A stretch of DNA of 64,000 nucleotides from Acanthochlamys bracteata (GCA_019914995.1 CM034134.1:7572463-7636462), one strand, 5' to 3'; numbered from the stretch's first letter, positions 33,601-46,600 are shown. Program-made: numbers and translations. The notes: generated from the sequence alone by a model not told the origin.

Positions 33601-36001
33601 ATAACCATACATCACAACATCATGCCACATAGCCACTACACCAAGTTGTAAAAATATTGGAGCTGATAAATGAAGTAATCTCTCACAGAACGTTGAAGAT
33701 TTACGGGAGGAAATTTAGCATCTTCAATTCTATGTCAAAGTTGATCCTGCCAATACATCAAGGTGAAAACACATTTAATTTGTGTAGCATACAAAAAGAA
33801 AAAAATATGGTCAAACAGGCTGGAGCTCACAGCTTGGAAGGTAACTTGAGACTGCACAGGGACTTGAATTGATCAGAGAGTTCAAAGAGGAAATTCACTA
33901 TTGAGTTTGATTAATCTCTTCCGTTCGATCCAAGTTATCTTGTCACTGGGGCCACACAAGAAGAAGAAGCTACAATATTTAATGCTGCAAAGGAAGATCA
34001 AATCAATCCGCACTTGGTAGAATTAAATGCGAATTGAAGAGCTTATAGAGGATCTAATGGGGATTCTACTCACTTGCTCAAGATCCAGCTATTGAAGACT
34101 CACCTGATGGAGACGTGTAGAATAGCGGCTAGCTGACCTAGCGATAGGGCACTATAGCATCCGTGGAGATGAGCAAGTGGGTCATCCAACTGTTTTAAGA
34201 TTCAATTTTTTAGCTATAGAGGACAGAAAATTAGAAGAGGAAGAAAGAAAGAAAAAGAAGAAGCTAACACAGAACCAAACATAAGAAAGAAAGCAATGAT
34301 TAACAGTACGACACTACTCTCATTACTTGGGCTTATTGAGATGACACTCTTAATATTTTCTTTGGATGCTCTCTTTGCTTTTCACGGAGCTTGGACACTA
34401 TTGTGAGAGTGATCCTATACTATAAAGTTGAAAGAAATATTTTAATACGAAACATAAACGAACCAGTTGAGAATGTAGGTTGGACTCTGTGAGGAGACCT
34501 GGCGAAGCCTTCTCGGGTAAGCTAATCTTGTAAGAGCTATGGTTTTGTAGCTGGAGAGATTTGGGAGTCTAGAAGATTGCTAGTTAGTTTGTCTAGATGA
34601 GAGAACTAGTTAAGAGTTTTTGGGTGAAATACATTGCCTTAGTATTGGAGTAATTTACTAAAATAGTGGATTTCATCTTTGGTGAAGAGTGGATGTGGAC
34701 GTAGGCAAAATTTTTTGCCTACTATGTAAATCTTGTATGTTTCTGTGGTGAATGCTTTTCTTATTTTACTAGCACTTCAATCGGTTTACGGAACTCAACT
34801 TCTTTATGTATAAGAAAGAACTAAGTTTCAATTAGCTAGTCATCAGCTATTTGCTTAACCCTTTTCTGTTAAGCTCCAATCGATTATACTACTGCTATTT
34901 TGTACAAGAATTTGTCTGAAATTTTTACTTATCAAATTCAATTCACCTCCCTGCTTTTAAGTTGATTGGGCCTACAAGTTAAGTTAGATATAGTTAGTGT
35001 CAGAGGTGGTCGAGGATGGTGCTCAGTTAAAAGGGGTTAGCTAATTTGATAGGTCGTCCCGCGACTTGCTTTTGGTTGGGCCAATTTGCATCTTGGCTTG
35101 GCAGGTTTTACAATTCACGCGTCTTAATAGTACCACATTAGCTGCCTTGGAATGGATATGTTATATGTGGGAGATGCTAATTTAGAAATGGTTGGCTAAT
35201 TATTTTAGAAGGGAGCTGATCCTCTACAGAAACAATAAGGATTCTGAGTTGATAATCGTCTATTAACAATCTTATTTAAAAAATAAATTGCCTGTAACCA
35301 AAAATGGGCTTTCCAAACATATGCAAGTCTATACCTTATCTATCGTCCAACTTGCATTTTACTGCAAATTGTTCTTGGGAACGTTGTTTAATTTCTCGAT
35401 TTTAAGTTAACCATCCCTTGCAAATAAAGCTCTTCTCTGCACTCAAAATTATATGGCTTATCAACTGCGTTATTTAGAAAATTCAGAAGTGTCTTTTTGC
35501 CATGAATCAATATATGATTGCTTTATGGTGCAGGTTGGTTTCATTACTGTGATATGCACAACGTGCTTCTTTGTGAGGTGTTCTGTGGTAAGATTTCTTC
35601 CATGCCTCTGCTCTGTAAAACAAAAACAGCTGGTGGTCAACTAGAAAGATGATTTTGACATTTTATGCATGTTCTCTAGAAGCAAATGATACAGTTTCTT
35701 TTTCTCTGTATGATGTTTGTCTAACCTGAATTTGATTCTATCTTCCTAGGCTGCTCTCTCTGCATTCGATGAGGATGCAGATCTTGATGTTCTCGATCAT
35801 CCGATTTTGAATCTCACCTATTACATGGTATGCGATCTCTTTAATTTCAATAAGTATCGAGTACAAATTTTCTCTTCGTCTACAAATTACCTCCCCATGT
35901 TCTTTCAGTTGGCCGAGATTCTTCCAGCTGCTCTTGTGCTTTTTATCCTACGGAAGCTGCCTCCTGAGAGAGTGTCTGACCAATATCACCCAATTAGCTG
36001 A
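30612..36001 (+). CDS. TOM1: TOM1/TOM3-family seven-transmembrane membrane protein
   Basis: Plant multispanning membrane protein (DUF1084 family) of endomembranes, chiefly the tonoplast; its Arabidopsis relatives TOM1 and TOM3 are host proteins on which tobamovirus replication depends. Eleven exons keep frame: 30612-30794, 31284-31374, 31468-31520, 31878-31970, 32041-32112, 32192-32264, 32460-32505, 32604-32667, 35534-35587, 35750-35827, 35909-36001, giving 299 residues. Recognisable blocks are [93 protein letters not shown] and [20 protein letters not shown] at the C-terminus. The N-terminus has a serine run from an agc repeat. Exon 3 ([15 protein letters not shown]) uses a donor TGGGT|GTGAGT. 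Intron 8 (32668-35533) is far longer than the others (about 70-490 bases) and carries an LTR relic. TOM1 and TOM3 cannot be told apart here. Confidence 0.9.
34486..34976 (+). mobile_element. Relic of a Ty1-copia LTR within TOM1 intron 8
   Basis: Sequence near 34660-34760 (gtggatttcatcttt, gtggatgtggacgtaggc, ctatgtaaatcttgtatg) matches the R/U5 style of common plant Copia LTRs. It is followed by attcacctccctgctttta and gggcctaca (ending 34976), the usual LTR 3' edge, and 22 bases later by tagtgtcagaggtgg, which resembles a damaged initiator-Met primer-binding site. No gag or pol frames follow, so this is a solo or truncated LTR in the same orientation as the gene. The 5' edge could not be placed; 33240-34485 may belong to it. 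Confidence 0.5.
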
Positions 36002-37072
36002 AGTACCTTACTGAAAAAGCTCCAAAACTAACGAAAGACTTCTCTGGGATAGTTTGCTTTTCCCTTTTGTAAACTATATAGGCACCTAGGTATGCATTAC
36101 TTATCTTCCTGCAGCAATGACTGTAATGTTGATTTGTGAAAACGTTTGTTAAGATTGTATATTAGCCTACTGATAGGATAATCACAGGTAGCTACTAAGT
36201 TTGATGCGTGGGAGATCTTGTGTATCAAAACTCAAAAAAATAATAGTCTCATATAACTGAGATTTTGCCACTGGATTCTAGCAGTACGTGTAAAGTGGTC
36301 GTGTCAATATGTTTCCGAAGGTTGGAAAATTTCTGTTGGGGAAGTGCTTTTCTTGTTTAGAAGCGGAGTTCCTACGTAGCAGAAAGTAAAATTTTTGAAA
36401 GGTGACTTTGTGTAAATAAATATATAATTTTTCAGCTAGAGTAAGTCATTTTTCATCACTTTCAAAAAAGTCGTGTTTTAAATATCCAAAATCTTAGTTA
36501 CTCCGGCAAGAGATAGAATTTTATGTGTTATGAAAATTCAGAATTTAACTTCAGCATCATTATATAAGGAACTCTAAACAAAATTAAAAATATAAATGTC
36601 AAATTTTATTTTTAACCCACTTCATCGAATAGTTAAAATATAAAAATTGAACTTTATTTTTAACTTTTTTTTTAAAAACTTTATTTCTCACTTTACGTGC
36701 ATTTGAAAGCATGCCCGAAAGAAACAAGCTCTAGATTAAAATAGTTCTTCTGAATATCAGGTCCTAGATACATGCAATGACCGGCAAACAAAGACAACAA
36801 TATTGCAATCTATGCTATGTGGTATACTCAAGGGACTCAAAGACTGCAGGGTTGCTTCTTCAGATGTTTACAGAACATTGGTATTCAAACTAGAGAAGAA
36901 TATTAAGATCATACAGCCGAAATACAAGAAATTTCTGAAAGATTAAAAGAAACAATAGTAACTTTCGTAAGCAAATGGTTAAATTTCAAGACGGTCGTAA
37001 GCTGCAGCAGCCTTGCTTCAGAGGCTTCAGAGAAAAGATGAAGAAAAAGTGCAAAGAAGCCTGGGAACAGAG
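36002..37072. other. Tail-to-tail intergenic region between TOM1 and the DTM1-like gene
   Basis: Contains both 3' regions and an AT-rich repeat relic at about 36360-36720. The minus-strand frame 36909-37115 overlaps the last exon of the DTM1-like gene in a different frame and is a shadow. Confidence 0.4.
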
Positions 37073-38698
37073 CTAACTTGATACTATCTTCCACCATTTG
37101 TAAAGAGCATAGCAATATATTATGCTCAGTACAGCAACTCGTAGAGGGTAAGGCTTAAACCTGCAAAATCAAAGCACAAAACTAATCATGCAAATTTACC
37201 AAACACAAGATTTGTTCCCTTGAAACATGTTGGGCGTGTTTTAGTTCACCCGACAGTAACTTTCTCCCACTGAAAAATCACTTCCCAGTGACTTAAAGTG
37301 ACTTTTTATGTCTACTTTTTACAAATTTATCATCAAAGATTCACTTCATATTAACTTTATAATAACTCACTTTCTATGAATTCCCGTTTAGAAACTCACT
37401 TCCGTGCAAGTAAATATGCATGCTAGCTATGCTATGTCCAACTTCATTCCTGTTTCTGTCTAAACTCAGTCCTATAGAAGTAGGACAACCTTTTCAGTCA
37501 TGGACTCAGCAAAGAAGACAAATGAATGATCATTTCAGATGATAAAACTTCAATAACAAAGAACAAATTGTTTGATGTTGCTCGGTCAATGAAAACCTAG
37601 AACTTGTTGGGGTTTGCTCACCAACTTGTTATAGAAAGAAACATTCGCTACTGAATTATATATGAACACTACGATTACACATGAAAGCAACGTTAACTTC
37701 TGAACAACAAATTGTTGGTCCTTCACTGATGCGAACAAGTGGATAAAGGCTTAGTTTGTTGCCACTTATGCGAGCAAGTTCCCAATCTAAACGCAAAGAA
37801 GAAATTATTTTACTATTCCACAAAATTCATGTTTCCTAAGAACAAAATTTTCTCTATAAAGCTTCATAGAGTCAAAATTCATGATAAATTTTGTTTTCTA
37901 AAATCTCATACTAAATCAAACTGATTCTCATCTACAGTATAAAACCCCGTAATATTTTTTTCAATTGATTACTCACAAATCTACAGAACAAGAAAACAAA
38001 GTAGCTAGATCAAATACGTAAATTACTAATTGCTCCAATGAGTTCAAATTTGAATGTTTATAATGACTTCCAGTTAAAATTCTAATAATATAACTAAAAT
38101 AACCCCGCCCCAAAATTTAAAATAAAGATGCAATTGAATCAAATATGTTAAGCATATGACTATATGTTTGAAAGTGAGTTACTGAAAACTAGTTCGAATA
38201 AAAAGTGAATTATTAGAAAGTAAGTTTGTGATAATAAATTTGTGCAAATAAATCTGAAAATCATCCAAAACTGTGTGTTTGGTGGGAGAAAGTCACTTAC
38301 GGTGAAACAACCATGCCCTAATCACTAATTGAACTATGGGTACTACGCCATTTACTATGGACTCAAATCTGAGAGCTGCACTTGTAATGGCTGCTAATTA
38401 AAAATCAATTGAAAAAAACACAAGAAAAGAAAGAGAAGTACTTCCAATAATTATTACTGCTATCACTGCCAGTGCTTTGTTCTCCGTTGTTCCGGCGAGG
38501 AGCAGGTAACGGAGTGAACCACAACGAGAAATCACGATCGAAGAACTCCCAATCAGGTAACAGCAGCAAAGCAGATCCTCCAACTCCGAAAGCGTACGTC
38601 GCCATCATCTTCTTGAAAGAGAATGTCAGTAAACCCACCACCGCTACCGCCGCCGCAACTCCTAACAAGCATTTCCTTAGTATCTCTTCCCTCTCCAT
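37073..38698 (-). CDS. DTM1: Small ER membrane protein, DTM1-like (signal peptidase complex subunit-like)
   Basis: Two exons on the minus strand: 38698-38442 and 37160-37073, joined through donor GGAA|GTACTT and acceptor TTTTGCAG|GTTT to give 114 residues. The start is ATG 38698 (MEREEILRKC); the frame upstream has no earlier ATG. Two membrane segments are visible at about 9-25 (CLLGVAAAVAVVGLLTF) and 32-47 (TYAFGVGGSALLLLP), followed by the hallmark PDWEFFDRDFS, a variable Ser/Asn-rich linker, and after the splice FKPYPLRVAVLSIIYCYALY then KWWKIVSS. The pattern matches what I recall of DTM1, a rice ER protein needed in tapetum and meiocytes, annotated as signal-peptidase-complex-like. The function in this plant is inferred. 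The 1281-base intron holds AT-rich repeats near 37225-37405 and 38155-38310. Confidence 0.78.
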
Positions 38699-39149
38699 AA
38701 ACAAACCTCTGCTGCTTTATCCCACTCTTCTTTATAGAAAAAGTTTATCTTTTTCTATTCTGTGAATAGAAATGATCACTGTATCTGTTTATTTTTCTGG
38801 GAACTGAAAAATTTTGAAAAAGTTTTTGTTTGTTTGGATTTGATTTCGCGTTGTGTTTTGTGTTGCAGAGGAAGTGAAGAAGAGCGTGGAAGAGCGAGAA
38901 GTAGTTGAAGAGGCAGTTGAAGAGCTTTGAATGAGTAATCGAAGTGTTCGCATTATAGGACCACTAATGATGTATTTTATGAAATGTGCTCTATGTTTGT
39001 GAGATAAAATATAAGATTTGAATATGTACGCAATATTAATTATTATAAGCGAAGAACTCTTCGAACTCTTCTATTTGTGTTACATTTTTATATGTTACTA
39101 CTAATAGTATTTAGAAAATAGGGAAGCATAAAATCGCAAGTCTTATTAT

Positions 39150-40147
39150 GTAGACAAATATAACCACACTTTGAATGGCTATCATAGTGCTGCACGAAGC
39201 CAATATATAAGGGTGACAATTTGAGTTTGTAAGTCACATTTGGATCGATTTATTTAATAATTTAATCAAATTTTATTCAGTTTTAATTCAAATATAAATT
39301 TATACGAGTCAAATTGTCAATCTTAATTCAACTTATTTAATAATTGGATCAAATTCGGATCAACTATTTATAATTAAAAATTTTAATTTTTAATTCTATA
39401 TCTTTAAAATTTGAGTGCAATTATAAAATCAATTAAAATGAATATTTATTGATCCTTAAAATTTTCATTCTTGACGAAGAGATATGATGAGAGTCCGTCA
39501 AAATAGATATTTTTTAGTATATTTATTGGTCCTTAAAATATTTTAAGAAATTTTTTTATTTTTATTTTTTAAAACTATATAGTAATAACTAAAATTTTAT
39601 AATATAAATACGTAGTAATACTTTCGATAATATTATAATTCTCATCTTACACTATTTTAATAAGGCATTAAAATAAATAATTAATTGTAAATATAATATA
39701 ATTTAATAATTTATAGATTACTATTATCGATTTTTTTGTTGCAAAAATTTTATTATAAAGTAAGGAAAAATTAGAAAAAAATTGTTTCTTCAAGATATAG
39801 CAATTCGGATTGGTGGGTCAATTTTGGATCGATCCGGATCAACCCATTTAATAATCGGATCAAATTTATTTAACCCTAATTCAACTTATATATTTATACG
39901 GATCAAATTTTTTAATTTTAATTCTAATTAAATAGATCGATTTCGAATTAAATTTTCGTATTGGGTGATATATTAGTTTCCCTAAATATATATCCTTTGT
40001 ATTGATTTGTTGTCAACACTATAAAAAATTTAATAAAAATAAGAAATTAAATTAAAGTTTTGATTAACAGTAATAAGCATCGACAGATAAACCCTATATC
40101 TACACTTTGAAGGGCTACCAAAGTGCTACCAAAAGCCAATGTATATG
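39150..40147. repeat. Tandem duplication carrying a MITE-like insertion
   Basis: tagacaaatataaccacact and the following gaatggctatcatagtgctg (39152-39195) reappear, diverged, as acctata-tctacactttga and agggctaccaaagtgct at 40091-40130, each ending in agccaat-tata. Between them (about 39208-39984) is sequence of the hAT-like MITE style: it opens taagggtgacaattt, carries repeated cggatcaa/aacccatttaataatcgg phrases and closes near agtttcccta. No gene. Confidence 0.5.
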
Positions 40148-40920
40148 CTTCATTTTGCTAAACTAAATGACAGTGGCTCTGTTTGCAAAATTAGAAACAT
40201 GGACCTTTCCCTTTCGCGCGGTTTTTAGGTTACCCACCGCAAGGGTTTACAACTTTACATGCTATTGGCCCCACGTTAGAAGGTTTATCATTTTATCAAA
40301 AATTTAATTTTTTTCAAACTTATTTTTAATATAAAATAAATAAAATTTTAGAATAAATTATTCTTATCACAAATTTATTTTATTTAACTTTAAAATTTAT
40401 TTTTAATATACTTATAAAATTTTAGTTTTTATTAAATATTTTTAATTTTATTTTTTATATTTATTTATAAAAAAATAAGTTTAGCTCCTTTATTTCTCTT
40501 ATTTTAAAGTTCTTATATTTTTTTGTTAATAACATTACAATATTTCTTTCACAAAAATTTTATTTTATGCATTAATGAGACTTTGTTGCATTTTTTTCAC
40601 AGAAAATAATTTTCTTAAAAATAAACTATAAAGCAATAAATTATTAAAAATAAAAAATTCTTTAAAATAAAATTTTATAATGCACAATTTATCTAATTTT
40701 TAGATTTAAAATAAAATTAAAATATTGTACGGAATTGTTTAGAGAAGGAGAAATTAAAAATGAAGTCGAAGTGGAGAACCAAATATGTAATGAATAGTTA
40801 GGTGGGAAATGAAGCTATAACTTCCAAGTGGGTGTTAATGTGTGCTTTAATGTGTTAGAAGGTATCACATGTAAAACTCACGTACATGCACTCGTTGCAA
40901 CTTAAATTCTCATTAATAAT

Positions 40921-41472
40921 TAAGGATGCCAATATGTGTTAATAACTCAAATTTCGATTGATTTATATAATAATAGAATTAAAATTATTTAATTTTAATC
41001 TGACTTATATATTTATACATATCAAAATATTAATCATAATTCAACTCATTTAATAATCGGATAAAACTCAAATCAACCTATTTGAATATCAAAATTAGTA
41101 AAACTAGAATATAAATGTTAATTTTTTAAAATAATATGTGAAAATTGTTATGTATTATATACTTAAGAAAAAATATTAATTTGACAAAATGTATAAATTA
41201 AATAAGAAATTCATCATAATAACTAAGCAAATATATATATTAAATTAAAATTTAATGAATGTTTTCTAAGTATTAGATATTATATGCTACACAAGTAATG
41301 TAAGGATTAAACATGTTAATCTCATATCAATTCGAACCCATTTGATTTATCGTATCGATTCTACATTGATCCAAATCATCCGAATCCGATTAAAATTAAA
41401 TTCGAACACGACTTAAATAGATTGACTTCGGATTAAAATCGCTGGTGGGATGGTCATATATTGACACTCTTG
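40921..41472. mobile_element. hAT-like MITE
   Basis: Left end taaggatgccaatatgtg and the reverse complement of the right end (caagagtgtcaatatgacc) are clear inverted repeats; length 552 bases. The flanking octamers ttaataat (40913-40920) and tcgatgat (41473-41480) differ only by three transitions, consistent with a decayed 8-bp target duplication. No reading frame. The remaining sequence around it (40148-40920 and 41473-42600) is AT-rich with relics of the other MITE family near 41950-42120 and 42230-42475. Confidence 0.65.
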
Positions 41473-42625
41473 TCGATGATAAAATCATAAAAAATTATTA
41501 CAAACTATGAACATTTTCTTCAAAATTTATGAAATATATCAACGCAAAAATATAATACTCTTATTTTATTGGCCGTAATGTTATTAGAGGTTGCTTACAA
41601 AATTTATGTGACCAACTATTTATATAAACTATATTGTGAAGGTTCAACCTCTAACTAAACCAATAACTATAATTTGTAGGACATCTTGAGAATTGCTGGA
41701 CTTAAACAATAAGTGCCTACAAGCAAGGGTACCCTATAATCTTAAACATAGGATCTTGATTTTAGTTACAATGATTCACTTGCGGTGATTGTTGATTAAA
41801 ATTCTTTACTTCATTAAATCCCAATGTTTTGCAAGAGGTAAATTTTGTTTTAGGAAGTTCTAAATTTCTAATTATAGCAAAATATAGATTTTTTTTTCTT
41901 TAAACTTCTTCACATATCTCAATTCAAGAATAGATTACGAGCCCTTTTGTTTGAGCGTTTCGCCAACGATAATTTTCAATTTTTCATTTCACGTTTTTTA
42001 ATATATATTTTATAAGTATTTAGAAAGTTTATTTAGAAAGTGTAAAAAAATTTTACATAAAAAGATAAAAAATATTCTGCATTTCAGAAAAACTTTATTT
42101 CATAAATATTTCCAGACCTATTAGAGCACATTGATTTCATTAGGAATTAACTTTTTTTTTCAAAAAATTTTTTAAATAAGTTTGTGTTCTTTTTATAGCA
42201 AAAAAATATTTTAGAACGAGCTTAGTGTCTGTTCGGAAGTACTTCTCAAGTGCTTCTTCATCTAAATTTTTTATTTTTATTTCTAGAAAAGCTTTTCTAT
42301 TATATTATATAAAAATTTTGAAAATTCAAAAATTTAAATGAATTATAATTCATAATATATTTGTAGTAATAATTTTTTATTATTTTATTAAGCTAAAAAA
42401 AGTTCGTTTTTAAAAAATACAAAAAGAATTCCCTTTAAAAAAAGGCATTAATTTAAGCAAACACCAAACGATCTCTTAAAAAAGAAAAATTGGTATTTGT
42501 GATGGACCTAGTTCTACTAATAATATTATTAGTGGCCTATTATCATATAGGACCGAAAACCTTGTTTTCATTTTAAAAAACAAAATATTTTATTACTCGC
42601 AATCTCATCGGCTCCTTCACCGGAG

Positions 42626-43657
42626 ATGGAATCTCAACCGACGGACACGGCGGCGATGCGCCGCCACAACGCAATGGTCGAACGTCTCGCCGCCCGTTCC
42701 GCTGCCCGATCCAGTTCCATTTCCCGTTCCACCACCGATCCTTCTACTACTATCCATTCCGTTCAATCTTTCCTCTCTCGTTTCTCTGCTACGAAAAACT
42801 CGATCGAATCCGATCTATCTAATCCGAATGTTGAACTCGAAAGAATCGTCGGAGAAATCAACGAGCTTGATCGTCTCGTTGCAGAGAACTCTTACTTCCT
42901 TCCGGCTTACGATCTCCGCTCGTGTTTGGATTCAATTTCTAGTCTCAGAGATTCTTTGCGTTCTCTTTCTGTTATACCCAAGAAGAAATTCTCGTTCAAA
43001 AACAACCCTAAGCCTATTCCAATCGCCAAGGGTGAAAGACAATCGAATCTTGGTGGTGGGTTAGAAGAATCTGAGAGTTTAGATGCGAAAAGTTCGAATC
43101 TTGACGAGCAAAATGGTGCTTGTTTAAATAATTTGTCGCCGGGGTTCAGAAATAAGAGGGATTGTTTGCTGGTGAAGGAGTTTAAATCTGTAGATGAGAG
43201 GCACGGTGATTTCACGCTATCTGATCTAGATTCGTGTGAAGTTTTCTTGAAGGGCCGAATCCGCGCATTGTTCATTCACCGGATGAAGAACTGCAAGGTT
43301 TATTGTGGGCCCGTGCTTGGATCAATACATATAGAGGTAGCTGACGGTTGCTTGTTTGTTCTCGCTTCGCATCAGATTAGGATTCACCATGCTATGCAGA
43401 CAGATTTTTATCTCCGAGTGAGGAGCCGGCCGATTATAGAGGATTGCAATGGGGTCAGGTTTGCGCCATATAGGTTGGTCTATGAAGGGATTGATGATGA
43501 GTTGCGGGAGGCTGGGCTTGTTGATGAGAATGGGAATTGGGCAAGAGTGGATGATTTCAAGTGGCTCCGAGCCATTCAGTCACCTAATTGGTGCATCTTG
43601 CCAGAGGAAGAACGCATAGACACCCAAAACATAAACCTTGACGAGAAGCTTGAGTAA
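42626..43657 (+). CDS. TFCC: Tubulin-folding cofactor C (TBCC)
   Basis: Acts in the final step of tubulin heterodimer assembly: in complex with cofactors D and E it stimulates GTP hydrolysis on beta-tubulin and so releases the dimer. Single exon, 343 residues, near the usual plant length. Residues about 10-115 form the helical spectrin-like tubulin-binding domain, followed by a low-complexity linker (125-180). The C-CAP/TBCC beta-helix domain runs about 195-330, with LKGRIRALFIHRMKNCKVYCGPVLGSIH split between 208 and 235 and the arginine finger in QIRIH (Arg252), then FYLRVRSRPIIEDC. The Arabidopsis orthologue is PORCINO; loss there gives defective microtubules. Frames 42828-43064 and 42907-43275 are shadows. 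Confidence 0.95.
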   Translation: MESQPTDTAAMRRHNAMVERLAARSAARSSSISRSTTDPSTTIHSVQSFLSRFSATKNSIESDLSNPNVELERIVGEINELDRLVAENSYFLPAYDLRSCLDSISSLRDSLRSLSVIPKKKFSFKNNPKPIPIAKGERQSNLGGGLEESESLDAKSSNLDEQNGACLNNLSPGFRNKRDCLLVKEFKSVDERHGDFTLSDLDSCEVFLKGRIRALFIHRMKNCKVYCGPVLGSIHIEVADGCLFVLASHQIRIHHAMQTDFYLRVRSRPIIEDCNGVRFAPYRLVYEGIDDELREAGLVDENGNWARVDDFKWLRAIQSPNWCILPEEERIDTQNINLDEKLE

Positions 43658-46600
43658 TTGAAATTTTGTCCGACTGATTCTCAGATCTATAAGAGTCAAA
43701 CCAAGGTACATCATACACAGTTATGGGTATGGCTTTTCATCTATGAAGATGTTCCATATGTGCCCAATGTTTCACCACATGTTATCATTATGAAATTTTG
43801 CTTTGTTGTTTGAAGGATTTCTCTTATTTGACTTATGGTACTTGGTGGTCATTTATCTGTTTTAAGTGCTTCCATGTTATTTTGTACTTGTTTACATATG
43901 CAAAATGCATTTGCAAGTTTGGGTCCTGGTTTTGATACATAGTATGTTGTCCTGTTGTATATATGAGCTGTTATTTAGATTAGCTTTAAATGAATGGGAT
44001 ATTAGACAATCCATGGTTGCCCCACCTTTGGTGAGATTGTTTTATATTTAACTCAAAGGGTCCAACATGAATCAAGCTGGACATTGAAATGGCAATGCCT
44101 TCATGTTTGCCATGTTCTTAACTTGATCTAGGTGAAAATAACTTCTGGCCATAAGGTTAAGACTATGAGGTGAAACCTTAATAGTTATTTGCTTAATTAG
44201 TGAAAATCTGGCAAGACTTGGATTTTGAATTTTGAAGTCCAAATAGAATTATCGGTCATATCCTACTTGACATTGACAATGTACACTTGCAACATGCTGT
44301 TTAAATTTGGAAGGAGTAGATGGACCATTAGTAGTTTGGATCATGCGGGATTCCTCCAACTAGAAACAAGTGAAGATAACACATAATATAGATCATGATG
44401 AAATTCACTTTAGAGAAAAGTTTTTGTTCCTAGTGAAATTTGAAGAACAGAAGGCTAGGCTGGTTGCTAGCTCCTCCATAAGTTATGAGCTGACCCAAGC
44501 CTCGTGTATAACAAAAGTATTAAATTCGGTGAAGATTAAAAATTGCGCAAGTATATGAAAGTTTTCCAGAAAACGCTGCTTAGACCTCTTGAGCAGAATC
44601 TTTATGTAGATGTCATTTTGTGAAATTGCATCTTTGTATAAATCTTCAGCATCCTTAGGGCATTGCGACCATTTTGAGTTTGAAATCACTCCCTCTGTGT
44701 GTTTTTCGGAGAAATAAAATTCAATTTCGTTCATCGTTTGTTCTAACATTCATATCTTATGATGAAACTCTGGAAGTGAAACTATTTTGAGAAAAATCTA
44801 ATTTCATTTGCTAACATATGTTTGAAACTGTAAAATGCATAAGAGGGGCCAATTTAATAACAAAACAATGGCTCGTGGTTCTAGACCATTGTTAAGGGAG
44901 AGTTATACAAAGATACTCTGGAGTTGTGTGTGATGGATGTAAACTACACCTACAGTGCGATCAAAGACATAAATGGGATTCATCTAATATCTAGTTTTGG
45001 TTATATGTCATGCGTCCTTTGTTATGCTGCTAATATTGTTTTTGGTCTACCGACATACTATCTTATTTAGGTTACACCTTTTTATCCTTCTAATGATTAA
45101 GGCTATTGTGTACCCATTTTTTGCCCCAAATAATAGGTTATGTAGGAGAAGAAACATGCCCTACTAAGAAACACATTTCCTAATACGTTGAGTATGTACT
45201 CGATCAAGATCTCAGCTAAAAGCGATAACATATTTGATGACTCTACTTAATTGTTGAAAGCATTTTCTATCATGTCTAGACAATAGGAAAATGTATCTCG
45301 TAGGTAGACATCAAATAAGAATGATTGATGAAAACTAAGAGGGTTCTATTCACACTTGATGCTTCTCCTAACATCCTATTCTGTTGATTTCATAGAGAAG
45401 CCCTCAATGCAATTGAGATCAATAAGCAGGATGATGGAAAACAGAGAGAAAGACATTACAGACGGCAGTTATGTTATAGTGATTATAGCTTGTTCTTACT
45501 TGCTATAGTAGTTCCGTCTTCATTTTGCTGGCTAAGTAGGCAATTTATTGAAGGGACTGAAGTCCAAAGTTCACTAAAATTACTTCCTACCACTTGAAGT
45601 CTTCAGTTGATCGTTCGGGAAATCATTACATGTCTTAGTTTGTCGATCAAGATGCCTACTTGATATCAGCAGTTATATCTTGGTTTTCGTGGTTGCTTTA
45701 ACTTCCCCATTTTCTGACTAGCTTGTCTTGAAATTGAAAGGAGAAACTATGCCTGGTGTTATGCCCTCTGCGTTCCTCTCATGACAGAGACAGAACATAA
45801 AGCATTCCCAGCTGTAAAATTCTGGTCTCTTATCAAATGTTCGCCTGCTTTATAAAGCTGCATACACTCACATCTATCAGTGTTCTAAGTAACATCTATG
45901 TTTTAGTTGAGTTATACGAATGGTTTCATTACGGTCTGAACCATTAAGCTGTAGTCAACTTGATATGCTGAAAGTTTTTCCTGAGAGTATTAAAGATTGC
46001 TGGATGTTTTACTTTCTATAAAAAACATTGAATGCTTTTACTGTAGTTGACACCCTATTCTGCACAGTTATCTTCTACTTTTTAGCCGATGGAAAATTAA
46101 TCGCTTAGATTTGATGTTCGTGTCCTATACATCTTGTTGTGTTATTTTTTCTGTTGAAAGGCTAGGTAACTGATTCTTAACTGTCTTGACATTACAGGGA
46201 AACACTAGAGTTACTAATTTCAAATGCGATGGTAGCTAGTAGCTTGTGTCTTTACTAGTCTTATTAGATTTTATTTTTTGAAATGCTATTGATCTTGAGA
46301 CTTTTGAAAATACGAGCTTTTAAGAAATTTTTTTCATGACTTCTTGAAAAAGAAATTTGTACGTAGAATTATTTGATAATGTAAAGTTCATCTATGCTAT
46401 CTAAATTTTCGAAAAAAATATGTATAACATTATGCATGACATTTTTAGCTTAAAAAGTTTCAATATATGGGCTGAAAAGTGATGCCAAATAAGAGCATGT
46501 TCTAATGTCACCGAATTTTTACTTCTTTCCTTTAAAATTTGAGTTTGGATCATTTCATGTATTTTAATTGGTATTGGTATTTTGAATTCTATTTTTGTTT

